From contig JANRCR010000042.1 in assembly GCA_030726915.1 (NCBI GenBank), positions 1 to 50,955 of the forward strand: a stretch of DNA of 50,955 nucleotides. Direction: 5' to 3'. Positions within the stretch are counted from its first letter, which is position 1; the number at the start of each line of letters is the position of its first letter. The notes under the pieces are model-generated. The model worked only from the letters and a program-made list of their open reading frames with translations. It was not told the DNA's origin and made no database searches. This stretch comes from Candidatus Nanopelagicales bacterium (GTDB taxonomy: Bacteria; Actinomycetota; Actinomycetes; S36-B12). Of the stretch, positions 24,382 to 33,175 are shown piece after piece. Made by a program: the position numbers and the translations under genes.

Positions 24382-25422
24382 CTAGGGCATGCGGGACTGG
24401 GCTCGCCACAGGTCGATATCGGCCTCGACGGCGAAGGCATCGATAGCCGTCACCTCATCGGCCGTAAAGGTCGTGTTGTGCACCGCCGCGGCCGTCTCGA
24501 TCAATTGCGCGGCACTGCTGGCACCGAGCAGGGTCGAGGTGATGCGCGGATCGCGCAGCGTCCACGCGACCGCCATCTGAGCCAGTGATTGACCGCGCGC
24601 AGCAGCGATGGCCGCCAATCCGCGCACGCGGGCGAGGTTTTCTTCGCGCACATGCTCGGTGAAGAGTGACTTGCCCTGCGTCGCGCGCGACCCCTCCGGG
24701 ACTCCCTGCGCGTAGCGATCGGTGAGCATCCCCTGGGCGAGGGGGCTGAAGGTGATGATGCCTACGCCGAGGTCACCGCAGGTGTCGATGAGGCCGTCCT
24801 CTTCGATCCAACGGTTAAACATGGAGTACGACGGCTGGTGGATGAGCAGCGGCACGCCCATCTCGCCGAGGATGCGGGCGGCCTCCGCCGTGCGTGATGG
24901 TGAGTGGGACGAGATACCGACGTACAGCGCCTTGCCCTGCTGCACCGCGGTCGCGAGGGCTCCCATCGACTCCTCCAGCGGAGTCTCGGGATCGGGACGG
25001 TGGTGATAGAAGATGTCGAAGTAGTCGATGCCAAGACGAGTCAGGCTCTGGTCGAGTGACGCCAGGATGTATTTGCGGGAGCCGAGGTCGCCGTAGGGGC
25101 CGGGCCACATGTCCCAGCCCGCCTTGCTGGAGATGACCAGCTCATCGCGCAGTCCCGCGAAGTCCTCCGCGAGGATCCGCCCGACGTTGATCTCAGCAGA
25201 GCCGTAGGGCGGCCCGTAGTTGTTGGCGAGATCGAAGTGCGTGATGCCGAGGTCGAATGCCGTGCGGAGCATGTCGCGCTGGGTCTGCAGCGGAGTGTCA
25301 TCGCCGAAGTTGTGCCAGCAGCCGATGGTGACGGCCGGCAGCTTCAGGCCGCTGCGGCCACAGCGGCGGTAGGGCATGCGCCCGTCGTAGCGATCAGGAT
25401 CAGGGGCATAGGACTCAGACAT
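24382..25422 (-). CDS. Aldo/keto reductase (YghZ-like, L-glyceraldehyde-3-phosphate reductase type)
   Basis: 346 aa from ATG 25422. NADPH-dependent TIM barrel: PYRRCGRSGLKLPAVTIGCW at the start, then GITHFDLANNYGPPYGSAE (catalytic Asp and Tyr), VISSKAGW (Lys) and YFDIFYHHRPDPETPLEESM (His). The GxDDTP loop and the YGPPYGSAE motif match the YghZ/KCNAB-like branch, which reduces methylglyoxal and glyceraldehyde phosphate. Full length. Convergent with the acetolactate-decarboxylase-like gene. Confidence 0.9.
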   Translation of the reverse strand: MSESYAPDPDRYDGRMPYRRCGRSGLKLPAVTIGCWHNFGDDTPLQTQRDMLRTAFDLGITHFDLANNYGPPYGSAEINVGRILAEDFAGLRDELVISSKAGWDMWPGPYGDLGSRKYILASLDQSLTRLGIDYFDIFYHHRPDPETPLEESMGALATAVQQGKALYVGISSHSPSRTAEAARILGEMGVPLLIHQPSYSMFNRWIEEDGLIDTCGDLGVGIITFSPLAQGMLTDRYAQGVPEGSRATQGKSLFTEHVREENLARVRGLAAIAAARGQSLAQMAVAWTLRDPRITSTLLGASSAAQLIETAAAVHNTTFTADEVTAIDAFAVEADIDLWRAQSRMP

Positions 25423-25509
25423 GGGGCGCAGTCTGCCACTGGAGATGGCACTGTGCACGAGGCCTCCTCGGGAGACCGACTCGTGCGTGCGCGCCCCAAC
25501 GACGATCTC

Positions 25510-26814
25510 CTAGCGGGTGACGAAAGTTGTGGTCACGGCAGGTCCCGGACCAGCGGCGCCCACCGCGCGGACCTGCAGGACATAACGCGTCTTGCTGCGC
25601 AAGCCGGCATACCGCCGTGAGAGTTCCGTAGCACGCTGCGACACCCAGGACGTCCACCGCCCGCCGCTGGAACGCGTCCTCAATTCGTAGGCGGAGAGGT
25701 CTGCGCCGCTGCCGGATGTCGGAGGACGCCACGTGACGGTCGCCGACGTGCGCTTCAGTCCCGACACCTTGAGAGCGCTCACACGACCCGGGCGAGGCAG
25801 CGGCCTGTCGGATGCGCACCCGGACCCGCACGGGATACCAGGCGCGTTGGCAGCAACTCCAGGGCTCTCAGCCGTGCCCGCTCCGTAGCGCGAGCCGGTC
25901 AGTACTGTCGTGAAAGAGCCGGAGGGAATCGGCTCGGAGCCGGTGGCGGAGACAGCTCTAAGGATTGAGATGTTGTCACGCGTCGGTCCTCTGTTGACAT
26001 ATGTCCAGACGCCATCAGTGCCGAGAATCCCAGCAGGCACTCCACCGGCCTGGGTCGACACAACCGTGGAGGATGACAGGTCGTAGGGGCCTTCCAACAC
26101 AGGCGACGTGAAGGCAATAACATTCGATCCGACCGAGACATACAGCACCCAACGCTCTCCATTGAAGAAGATGTCGGGGTCGGTGGCCATACCCACAGTT
26201 CCGGCGACACTGGGCGACACCGTGATCGCCTCGCCCGTCGTCACAAATTCCGTGACATCGCTCCCCGCGACCTCATGGGCCAACAGGACAGGGACGCTAG
26301 ATCCGGGAGACACGTCCTGCATGGGCGGGACGTACGTGAGGACGAAACGACCGTCCGGCAACTGGCCAGCAAACGCTGCGTCGCGAGGCATCGCCGGCGA
26401 TCCGTCGGCCTTGGTCACCCGAATCCTGTGAGCAGTCACCTGGCCTGACGCGATATCGACCTTGGACACACCCGCGCCGATGACGTAGATGGTGTTGCCA
26501 CGTCGTGCGACGTCAGGCACTGATCCGCGATAGGGCTTCCAGCCGGCCACGTCCTGCCAGTCCGCCCCATCCTCGGACTGAGCGAGTCGGATGAGGTGAT
26601 TGGCCGGATCCTCGCAGTTGACCCCGGCCACGCAGGTGTGGAAGGCCATGAGGAATGGGCTCGCAGGCGGAGTCACGACGAAGCCGGGATGCCCGGGGGC
26701 TTCGGGATCGTGACCGATGATCGTCAAGGCACTCTGCGGTGACACCACTGCTGATCCCAGGGCCAGGGCAAGTGCCGCCGTGACTATCCCCGCACGCGTG
26801 ATCATCGCGGTCAC
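25510..26814 (-). CDS. Exported beta-propeller-like protein with C-terminal fibronectin type III domain
   Basis: 434 aa from GTG 26814 (good GGAGGGGAG Shine-Dalgarno 7 nt before; ATG 26805 also possible). Signal peptide about 1-30. The middle (about 40-330) has repeated short strands with Asp/Trp/Gly turns (FLMAFHTC, RFVLTYVPPMQ, DPDIFFNGERWVLYVSV), like the five-bladed propeller of GH43/GH32-type or similar proteins; the catalytic acids are not clear. The last ~95 residues are one fibronectin type III domain (SALKVSGLKRTSATVTWRPP, YELRTRSS, RYVLQVRAVGAAGPG). Probably a secreted carbohydrate-associated protein. Confidence 0.7.
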   Translation of the reverse strand: MTAMITRAGIVTAALALALGSAVVSPQSALTIIGHDPEAPGHPGFVVTPPASPFLMAFHTCVAGVNCEDPANHLIRLAQSEDGADWQDVAGWKPYRGSVPDVARRGNTIYVIGAGVSKVDIASGQVTAHRIRVTKADGSPAMPRDAAFAGQLPDGRFVLTYVPPMQDVSPGSSVPVLLAHEVAGSDVTEFVTTGEAITVSPSVAGTVGMATDPDIFFNGERWVLYVSVGSNVIAFTSPVLEGPYDLSSSTVVSTQAGGVPAGILGTDGVWTYVNRGPTRDNISILRAVSATGSEPIPSGSFTTVLTGSRYGAGTAESPGVAANAPGIPCGSGCASDRPLPRPGRVSALKVSGLKRTSATVTWRPPTSGSGADLSAYELRTRSSGGRWTSWVSQRATELSRRYAGLRSKTRYVLQVRAVGAAGPGPAVTTTFVTR

Positions 26815-26948
26815 GTCGCGCTCCCCTCCTCGCACCCGCCTCAGGACTCGCTCGGCTCATTCTACGCACACGAGCGCACTGCAGTCCGGGCATGGCGATA
26901 CCTTGCTCAAAGGACGATCGTGCCAGTGGGACATGCCACGATGAGCGC

Positions 26949-27833
26949 ATGACCAAGCCCGTGCATTCCTCCGGCTCCTTCACCCTGGGTACGACCGATC
27001 CCCTGACGGTCTATCGCCTGGGCTTCGGCGCCATGCGCATCACCGGTGCCGGCATCTGGGGCGACCCGCCGGATCATGACGTCGCCATCCGAGTCGTGCG
27101 GGAGGCGGTCGACCTCGGCGTCGACTTCATCGATACGGCCGACTCCTACGGCCCCTTCGTGAGCGAGGACCTCATCCGCGAGGCTCTCCATCGCGGTGGC
27201 TCGGACCCCTACGGTGGCGTGATCATCGCGACCAAGGGTGGTCTGACTCGGCATGGTCCGGACGAGTGGGCGAGCGTGGGCCGGCCGGAGTACCTGCGCC
27301 AGTGCGTGCACATGTCCCTGCGACGTCTCGGCGTCGACCGTATCGACCTCTGGCAATTGCACCGCATCGATCCGCAGGTGCCGGAGGAGGATCAACTCGG
27401 CGTCATCAAGGAGATGCAGGACGAGGGGCTCATCCTGCATGTCGGCCTTTCGGAGGTCTCGATCGAGGAGTTGGAGCGCGCGCGGCAGGTGATGGAGATC
27501 GTCAGCGTGCAGAACCTCTTCCACGCGGGGTTGCGTCAGAGCGAGGCACTGCTCGATCACTGCACGGAGCAGGGCATCGGCTTCATCCCGTGGTTCCCTC
27601 TCGGCAACCGCGCCCTCGTGGCGGCTGACGGTCCGCTGGCAGCGATCGCCGCGCGTCACGACTGCACACCGGCCCAGGTCGCACTCGCCTGGCTGCTGCA
27701 GCGCTCGCCGGTCATGCTGCCCATCCCAGGCACGGGCTCGCTGGAGCATCTGCGTGAGAACTGTGATGCGGCACTCGTCACGTTGGATGACGCGGCGATG
27801 GCGGAGCTGGCGCAGGCGGTCGAGACCGCATGA
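26949..27833 (+). CDS. Aldo/keto reductase
   Basis: 294 aa from ATG 26949, 6 nt after CACGAT. TIM-barrel NADPH oxidoreductase: VYRLGFGAMRITG, VDFIDTADSYGPFVSEDLI (Asp and Tyr), IIATKGGLTRHGP (Lys), DRIDLWQLHRIDP (His) and PIPGTGSLEHLRENCDAA for the cofactor phosphate. A different subgroup from the YghZ-like gene at 24382 (closer to general YajO/pyridoxal-reductase-like members). Substrate unknown. Single gene, divergent from the fibronectin-domain protein. Confidence 0.9.
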   Translation: MTKPVHSSGSFTLGTTDPLTVYRLGFGAMRITGAGIWGDPPDHDVAIRVVREAVDLGVDFIDTADSYGPFVSEDLIREALHRGGSDPYGGVIIATKGGLTRHGPDEWASVGRPEYLRQCVHMSLRRLGVDRIDLWQLHRIDPQVPEEDQLGVIKEMQDEGLILHVGLSEVSIEELERARQVMEIVSVQNLFHAGLRQSEALLDHCTEQGIGFIPWFPLGNRALVAADGPLAAIAARHDCTPAQVALAWLLQRSPVMLPIPGTGSLEHLRENCDAALVTLDDAAMAELAQAVETA

Positions 27834-27861
27834 GAACTGCCATCGCCGGACGGCAAATCTC

Positions 27862-28014
27862 AGCGCTGGGGAGTACAACGCGAGCGCGCGCAAGGCGTTG
27901 CAGCGCGACGGCTACACCATCGTCGCAAGTGTCGGCGATCAGGTGAGTGACATGTCCTACGGGCATCTCAAGCGGGGATTCCTCATGCCCAACACGATGT
28001 ATTACCTGCACTAG
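27862..28014 (+). pseudogene. C-terminal remnant of a HAD-family acid phosphatase
   Basis: About 48 codons remain in frame to a stop at 28014: ARKALQRDGYTIVASVGDQV, SDMSYGHLKRGFLMP, NTMYYLH. They align end to end with the last 48 residues of the intact acid phosphatase encoded at 30549-31319. The catalytic DVDETLL part is missing and there is no start signal. The nucleotide divergence is high, so it is an old paralogue fragment rather than a recent duplication. Confidence 0.75.
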
Positions 28015-28051
28015 GGGTGCTTCGCTGGTTGATTAGGACTCAGTGCCCCGT

Positions 28052-29455
28052 CTACCCACTCCAGCGAGCTCCGGTGCCGAGGGGCACGACGTACGCCGGC
28101 TCGACCGGCACCCGCTCGGGCAGGGTGATCTCGTCGATGCCGTCGACACCGCGCAGACCGAAGGTACGCATGCCGGGCAGGCCGAGCAGGATGGCGAAGA
28201 CCTCGTCCCCCTTGCGTACGAAGCGCACGGGCGTACCTTCGGTTGTCTCGGTTGCGGGGGCCGTCCACGGACGCGAGCCGCGAATCACGTCACCGTGGGC
28301 GGCCATCCATTCGCCAAGCCCCCTCAGTGGCGCCTGCTGCTCGGGCACGATCCTGCCCTGTGCATCTGGCCCGATGCCGATGAGCAGATTGCCGTTCTTG
28401 GACACCACATCGACGAGCATGTGCACGAGCTCGGTCGCGGTGACGATGTCCTGGGGGCGCTCATTGCGGTTGGCGCCGAAGGAGTGGCCGACGCCCCGCG
28501 TCGCCTCCCACTTCTTGTCCTGCACCGTGTCGAAGACGGCGTACTCGGGAGTGCGGAAGTCGTACCAGTGCGCGCCGGGGAAGGTGAGCTGCTTGTCCTT
28601 CTCCGGGATGTGCTTCCAGAGCAGTTGAATGAGGTCACCCGCCGCGCGGGTCAGGGAATCGGTGATGACGTTGCGTCGCCCACTGGGCTGGATCCAGCGA
28701 TCGTTGATGACCCCGTCAGGCACGGTGTTGTAGTAGTGCGCAAAGAGCGCCGCCAGGTCACCCCCGGGTGGCCACGCGACGTCGTTCCACAGCACATCGG
28801 GGCGATAGCGGTCAATGATCTCGGTGACGTGCGCCGTGGCGTAGTCCTGATAGTCGGCCGTGGCGGGCACCGCCAGCATCGCATCCGCGGCCTTGCGCAG
28901 CACGGCATCGTTGAAGGGCCAGTCGTAGCCACCGGAGTAGTAGAGCCCCATGTGCATACCGTGCGAGCGCACTGCCGCTGACATGTCACCGACAAGGTCA
29001 CGCTCAGCGTGATAAAAACCCTTGTGCGGATTGGGGATTGACGCGGGCCAGAGTGTGAAGCCCTCGTGGTGCTTGGTCGTGAGTACGACGTACTTCGCGC
29101 CCGCGCTCGCGCACAGGTCAGCGATCGCATCAAGGTCTGCCGCGCTTGCACCGGCGTTGAACGTCGGGATGAAGTCGTCATACGCAAAGTCAGCGCCGTA
29201 GGTCTGCGCGTGATGCTCCTGCGTCGGGCTGCCCTCAATCTGCATGGTGTTGCGATACCACTCGGCGTAGGGGTTGTCGCGCAGCATGCCCTCGGGGCCC
29301 TCCGTGCGCAGCAACTCCTGGATATCACCGACCTGCGGGGCCCAGCCCGGCACCGAGTAGATCCCCCAGTGCAGGAAGACGCCGAGTTTTGCGTCGTCGT
29401 ACCAGCCGGGCAGCGGGTGCGTGCTCACGGAATCCCAGGTGCCCTCGTACGTCAT
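28052..29455 (-). CDS. Alpha-L-fucosidase, GH29
   Basis: 467 aa from ATG 29455 with an AAGGAGAC Shine-Dalgarno. GH29 hallmarks: LGVFLHWGIYSVPGW, AGAKYVVLTTKHHEGFTLWP, GMHMGLYYSGGYDW, and RYRPDVLWNDVAWPP where the Asp in the WND position is the expected nucleophile. It removes terminal alpha-L-fucose from glycans. No signal peptide, so it acts inside the cell on imported oligosaccharide. The C-terminal ~100 residues form the small beta domain. No fucose transporter or catabolic gene is adjacent. Confidence 0.93.
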   Translation of the reverse strand: MTYEGTWDSVSTHPLPGWYDDAKLGVFLHWGIYSVPGWAPQVGDIQELLRTEGPEGMLRDNPYAEWYRNTMQIEGSPTQEHHAQTYGADFAYDDFIPTFNAGASAADLDAIADLCASAGAKYVVLTTKHHEGFTLWPASIPNPHKGFYHAERDLVGDMSAAVRSHGMHMGLYYSGGYDWPFNDAVLRKAADAMLAVPATADYQDYATAHVTEIIDRYRPDVLWNDVAWPPGGDLAALFAHYYNTVPDGVINDRWIQPSGRRNVITDSLTRAAGDLIQLLWKHIPEKDKQLTFPGAHWYDFRTPEYAVFDTVQDKKWEATRGVGHSFGANRNERPQDIVTATELVHMLVDVVSKNGNLLIGIGPDAQGRIVPEQQAPLRGLGEWMAAHGDVIRGSRPWTAPATETTEGTPVRFVRKGDEVFAILLGLPGMRTFGLRGVDGIDEITLPERVPVEPAYVVPLGTGARWSG

Positions 29456-29511
29456 TCCGTCTCCTTGGCTCACTCGCACTCCTCCCCTGGAGGCTATGCC
29501 ACGATGTTGGT

Positions 29512-29688
29512 ATGTCGGTGACACTCGAGGGGAATTCGGGATGCTCAGCACTCGGCCATCTCTATCGGGCCGATGCGCAGCGCCGTGTCTGTATCACCTG
29601 CGGGCACGTTGAAGCACCCCCCGCGACCGAGACGGACTCACTAGAGACGGACTCACCGGAGACGGACAGCCCGGAATCGGACTCCTGA
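29512..29688 (+). CDS. 58-residue zinc-ribbon-like mini-protein with acidic repeat tail
   Basis: ATG 29512 lies exactly 6 nt after CACGAT, the start pattern used by neighbouring genes, which argues that this short frame is real. Residues 10-33 contain C-x4-H and C-x2-C-x-H (GCSALGHLY...VCITCGHV), suited to bind one zinc. The tail is an acidic repeat (ETDSLETDSPETDSPESDS) coded by a 15-bp tandem repeat. No family recognised. Confidence 0.55.
   Translation: MSVTLEGNSGCSALGHLYRADAQRRVCITCGHVEAPPATETDSLETDSPETDSPESDS
29629..29685 (+). repeat. 15-bp tandem repeat inside the mini-protein gene
   Basis: GAGACGGACTCA recurs at 29629, 29644 and, with changes, 29659 and 29674, a period of 15 bp encoding the E-T-D-S-x unit. 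Copy number could vary by slippage without breaking the frame. Confidence 0.7.
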
Positions 29689-29701
29689 CGGACTGTCGTG
29701 G

Positions 29702-30091
29702 CTAGGTGCTGTCCTTGCGGTCGCGTTCGCGCTTCACCGTGCGCCACGGGCCCGGGATGACCCAGATGAAGACCGACAGCACCCAGATGATGAGCGTCGC
29801 GATCACCCAGGTGCCGATGCCGTCGATGGACAGTCCCGGTGTGAGCAGCGACGTCAGCAGCAGTGCCAGGAACGTCGAGATGAGACCGGTGAAGGCGACG
29901 ACGGGTGCGCCCTGACCACGCAGCAGTCGGAAGACCAGCCACGTGAAGAAGACACTGAGGATCCCGAAGATCACCACCGCGAGGATGAAGCCCGTCAGAT
30001 TGAGGCTAAATCCGGGGAGTAGGGCGCACAGGGCCAGGGCGATGGCATTGGCGGCCAAACCGAGCAGCCAGGCGAGGAAGAATTTTGGCAT
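29702..30091 (-). CDS. Mycobacterial-type four-helix phage-holin-superfamily membrane protein
   Basis: 129 aa with four hydrophobic helices (about 5-24, 30-52, 64-86, 92-112) and a short basic C-terminus (RTVKRERDRKDST). The spacing, with an LLPGFSLNLTGFILAVVIFG stretch, matches the small membrane proteins annotated as phage holin family/superfamily IV in actinobacteria. They are chromosomal, not phage lysis genes. Function unknown. ATG 30091 is 6 nt after TAACGT. Confidence 0.75.
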   Translation of the reverse strand: MPKFFLAWLLGLAANAIALALCALLPGFSLNLTGFILAVVIFGILSVFFTWLVFRLLRGQGAPVVAFTGLISTFLALLLTSLLTPGLSIDGIGTWVIATLIIWVLSVFIWVIPGPWRTVKRERDRKDST

Positions 30092-30317
30092 GGGCCGACG
30101 TTAGCGTGCCGCGGTGCTCGCACCGGGTATTTTGGCAGTCCGACGTCGTGACCAAAACTTCGTTTCCGGCCATCGGGTCTCGCTCGCGGCGCCGGCCGCC
30201 TCGAGGAATCCACGACTGGATAGGACAGTTGTTGTGGCATCTTGGCAGATACACAGGGTCTGTGAAAGGTTGAATCAATCGTGAGGCAACTGAGCCAAGG
30301 ATCGAAGGGCTGCACAG

Positions 30318-30527
30318 ATGAAAATCGGAGCTGAGATCATCAAGCTGCTCGTCACCCTGGTGACTTTCGTTGCTGTCTATTGGCTCTTTAACGCGATATG
30401 GGGGGACGGGGAAGGATTCACAACTCGAGACGCTCTTGGTGCTGTCATCGCAGGTTCCATCTTTTACGTCATCTTCTACGTGATCCCGTACTTTTATGCC
30501 AAGCGGAAGCGCAACCGCAGCACGTGA
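30318..30527 (+). CDS. Small two-helix membrane protein
   Basis: 69 aa. Two hydrophobic segments (about 7-27 and 43-61) joined by an acidic loop (WGDGEGFTTRDAL), ending in a strongly basic tail (YAKRKRNRST) that should stay cytoplasmic. The region is visibly less GC-rich than its neighbours. No family recognised. The upstream gap 30092-30317 shows nothing I can name. Confidence 0.55.
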   Translation: MKIGAEIIKLLVTLVTFVAVYWLFNAIWGDGEGFTTRDALGAVIAGSIFYVIFYVIPYFYAKRKRNRST

Positions 30528-30548
30528 TCGGATCGATCCCCCCACACC

Positions 30549-31319
30549 TCAGGGGATGAGGTAGATCGGATTCGGCAGCAGGAAGCCGGACTTCAGATGG
30601 CCACCGGCCATATCGCTCACCTGATCGCCGATGCTGGCGACAATGCGATAGCCCGCTCGCTGCAGTTTGGCGCGCTCCTGAGCCTTGTATACCTCGGCGG
30701 GCAGCGACTGCTCCGCTGCTGACTTCAAGATCAGCCGGTCCCATCCAAAGATGCCACGCTCGCGCAAGCACGCGGCCGTCCAGGGCCGGGCCGACTCTGC
30801 GCGTCCGGTCATGATGACGACCCGCAGGCCCGCATCCCTAAAGTGGTTGTAGACGCGCCGCACCGGAGCATTCACCGCGTTATCGCACGCTTGATTGAAG
30901 GCATTCCAGCCGTCCTGATCGAACGTGAAGTCAGTCCCGAGATAGAACGCGTAGTTGCTCAGCAGGGTCTCATCCACGTCAAAGACAACCGCAGCCTTGC
31001 ACCTGCGCGGCTGCCCATCGCAGTGCTTATCAATCCATGCATCCACCCAGACATCCGCCGCATTGACGACATCCCGCTGGTCTTTGGTCGCCTGTCCTGA
31101 GTCGTAGTAGTCGATGACCTGCGGGGCGAATCCCGGGCCGACGAAGTAGGTGCCGGTCGCGATCAATGGCGGCAGGTTTTGGCCGGTGGCCCAGATCGGC
31201 TTGCCCGCGGCACTGGGTCCCGGATCCACGGGCACCACGGCCACCGCGGGAGAGGCCCATGCGGCCGGGAGGACGAGTGCGGCACTGGCCAGGACGCAGA
31301 GGAGGGTGATTCGGCGCAT
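30549..31319 (-). CDS. Exported HAD-superfamily acid phosphatase (class B/IIIB type)
   Basis: 256 aa. Signal peptide about 1-26 (ALVLPAAWASPA). Motif I is AVVFDVDETLLSNYAFYLG (nucleophile Asp and general acid Asp), then VVIMTGRAES (motif II Thr) and GDQVSDMAGG (motif IV Asp pair). This is the IIIB acid phosphatase pattern, a non-specific exported phosphomonoesterase that frees phosphate from organic esters. ATG 31319 lies 6 nt after TAGGCT. A decayed fragment of a related gene lies at 27862-28014. Confidence 0.9.
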   Translation of the reverse strand: MRRITLLCVLASAALVLPAAWASPAVAVVPVDPGPSAAGKPIWATGQNLPPLIATGTYFVGPGFAPQVIDYYDSGQATKDQRDVVNAADVWVDAWIDKHCDGQPRRCKAAVVFDVDETLLSNYAFYLGTDFTFDQDGWNAFNQACDNAVNAPVRRVYNHFRDAGLRVVIMTGRAESARPWTAACLRERGIFGWDRLILKSAAEQSLPAEVYKAQERAKLQRAGYRIVASIGDQVSDMAGGHLKSGFLLPNPIYLIP

Positions 31320-31360
31320 GCCGGCAGCCTAGGGATGTCCCCGTGCCAGGATGCGCTGCC

Positions 31361-32149
31361 ATGGGCTATCAGCGACTCCTCGACGACCGCGTCGTCCTCA
31401 TCAGCGGCGGCACCATGGGTGTGGGTGCCGCCACCGCCATCGCAGCGGCTGAGGCCGGTGCATCCGCCGTCGTCATCAGCGGCCGGAGACCGGACAAGGC
31501 GGAACCGACCGTCGCCCGCATTCGCGACGCCGGAGCCGAGGCGCTCTTTGTGCAGGCTGATGTCGCTGATGTCGAGGCGGCAATCAACACGGTCGAGGCG
31601 ACAGTGAGCGCATACGGCCGCATCGACTGCTTGGTCAACGCCGCCGCTGTCGTCGACCGCGGGACGCTTCTCGAGACGACACCGGAGTTCTTCGACTGGC
31701 ACGTCGCGGTCAATCTCCGTGCACCGTTTTTCACGATGCAGGCCGCCGTGCGCGACATGCTCGCGCGCCAGTCCCCCGGCAGTATCGTCAACATCCTGTC
31801 CACGTCGATGCATGTTGGCCAGACAATCCTGGCCGCCTACGTCGCGAGCAAGGGTGGACTCGCCCACGTCACCAAAAATGCCGCGCACGCGCATCGCTTT
31901 GATCGGATCCGGATCAATGGGCTCAACATTGGCTGGACCATCACGGAGGGTGAGGATGCGATCCAGCGCAAGGCTCACGGAGCGACTGACGGCTGGTATG
32001 CCAAGGCGGCGGCTGGCATGCCGATGGGCAAACTCGGTCAGCCTGATGAGATCGCGGACTTCATCGTCTTCCTGCTGTCGGACCGCTCCGGTGTGGTGAC
32101 CGGCTCGATCATCGACTGGGATCAAAACGTCATCGGCGCACTCGACTGA
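31361..32149 (+). CDS. Short-chain dehydrogenase/reductase
   Basis: 262 aa from ATG 31361. Classical SDR: LISGGTMGVGAATAIAAAEAG (TGxxxGxG variant with SGGTMGVG), NAAAVVDRGTLL in the NNAG position, IVNILSTSMHVG with the Ser, and YVASKGGLAHVTKNAA with Tyr-x-x-x-Lys. NAD(P)-dependent alcohol/ketone oxidoreductase, cytosolic; substrate unknown. Divergent from the acid phosphatase, 41 bp apart. Confidence 0.9.
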   Translation: MGYQRLLDDRVVLISGGTMGVGAATAIAAAEAGASAVVISGRRPDKAEPTVARIRDAGAEALFVQADVADVEAAINTVEATVSAYGRIDCLVNAAAVVDRGTLLETTPEFFDWHVAVNLRAPFFTMQAAVRDMLARQSPGSIVNILSTSMHVGQTILAAYVASKGGLAHVTKNAAHAHRFDRIRINGLNIGWTITEGEDAIQRKAHGATDGWYAKAAAGMPMGKLGQPDEIADFIVFLLSDRSGVVTGSIIDWDQNVIGALD

Positions 32150-32279
32150 TCGCCATGCGTGCTCGGTCACATAGGTCGGGGCCTTCAATTAGGGGGCCAC
32201 AAGGCGACCGATGTGCTTGATTCCACCCCTGGGGATGCCTACCTTGGTGGCAGGAGTAATGCCGAATCGGGAGGTCCCC

Positions 32280-32699
32280 ATGTCCATGGAAGAAGTCACC
32301 GTGACCGAATACTCGCCACCACCCCCGACCGGGTTTATCAGCGCGATCAAAAAGGGCTTTCGGGGCTACGTCGTCTGGAACGCACGTTCCACCCGATCTG
32401 AGTACTGGTTGTGGACCGTCTTCGTCATCATCGTCACCGTCGCTGCCCAGGTTGTCGACGGCCTCCTCTTTTCCACCGCCACGACATCGGGTTTCGGGCC
32501 GGTGGGTGTGATTTTCAGTCTGGCGCTCTTCTTACCTGGCCTGTCGGTCTTGATTCGGCGCCTACATGACACCGATCGTTCAGGTTGGTGGGTATGGATC
32601 ATTTTGATCCCCATCGTTGGCTTGATCGTGACACTGGTGTTTGTGCTGCTGCCGTCAAAGATGGGCCCCACGCGCTGGAACAATCGTATTCCGGAGTAG
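32280..32699 (+). CDS. DUF805 family membrane protein
   Basis: 139 aa from ATG 32280 (or ATG 32286). FISAIKKGFRGYVVWNARST, RSEYWLWTVFVII, then PGLSVLIRRLHDTDRSGWWV are the diagnostic DUF805 motifs (the R-S-E-Y-W and R-R-L-H-D-x-x-x-S-G-W-W pair). Three or four hydrophobic helices, inner membrane. Function unknown. Confidence 0.88.
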   Translation: MSMEEVTVTEYSPPPPTGFISAIKKGFRGYVVWNARSTRSEYWLWTVFVIIVTVAAQVVDGLLFSTATTSGFGPVGVIFSLALFLPGLSVLIRRLHDTDRSGWWVWIILIPIVGLIVTLVFVLLPSKMGPTRWNNRIPE

Positions 32700-32751
32700 T
32701 TCGAGTGATGCCCCCTATTGAGTTGACTGCAGGCCATGGGAGCAGCAGGGA

Positions 32752-33105
32752 CTACTTAATCGACACGTAGAACTTCACGATGGCCTCGTCGATGTCCCAG
32801 CGGCCATACCAGCCGCGGGGGAATACCGCCGTGCTGCCTTCGCTCAATTCCGTGACACGTCCCGACGCATCGGTGACGCGAGCGCGGCCGGCGAGGATGA
32901 TCACCGACTCCTCATCGGGGCGATTCTCCACGGGCCATCCGCCGGGGGTGCAGCGCCACAGACCCGTCTCGACGTTCTCCCAGGTCTTGAGGATTCGGCC
33001 TGACATCATCGGCGCGCCGACATCGGCGCCGGGTCGTGGCCCCAAGTCTTCCAACTCATCAAAGAGCGATGTCCACGGTGCTGCGACGACTTCGGGATGA
33101 CTCAC
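32752..33105 (-). CDS. Cupin-domain protein (ethanolamine-utilisation EutQ-like DUF861 group)
   Basis: 117 aa single cupin barrel. GLWRCTPGGWPVENRPDEES, VIILAGRARVTDASG, and GSTAVFPRGWYGRWDIDEAI fit the DUF861/(S)-ureidoglycine-aminohydrolase-like cupins, in which Glu and few His ligands are seen. Small-molecule binding or isomerase roles are typical; not assignable here. Convergent with the DUF805 gene. Confidence 0.78.
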   Translation of the reverse strand: MSHPEVVAAPWTSLFDELEDLGPRPGADVGAPMMSGRILKTWENVETGLWRCTPGGWPVENRPDEESVIILAGRARVTDASGRVTELSEGSTAVFPRGWYGRWDIDEAIVKFYVSIK

Positions 33106-33175
33106 GTGACCTCCTCAGGCTGCGCATAAGTCTAGGGCGCGGCCGGGTGCCCCCTGCGTGGAGCAGCCCTATCGC

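Noticed and set aside
26907-27893. 328-codon minus-strand frame
   Set aside because: Antisense to the aldo/keto reductase, which has all catalytic residues.
28043-28981. 312-codon plus-strand frame
   Set aside because: Antisense to the GH29 fucosidase with intact motifs. The His/Asp-rich product looks like a shadow.
29702-30091. Prophage holin
   Set aside because: The protein belongs to a chromosomal actinobacterial holin-superfamily group. No endolysin, capsid, integrase or attachment site is near.
30092-30317. Gene in the 226-nt gap between the holin-like and two-helix membrane protein genes
   Set aside because: Short open frames here lack start signals and recognisable sequence. Nothing can be supported.
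31163-32188. 341-codon minus-strand frame
   Set aside because: It spans the SDR gene antisense and runs out of phase into the acid phosphatase gene, so it cannot be a real fusion.
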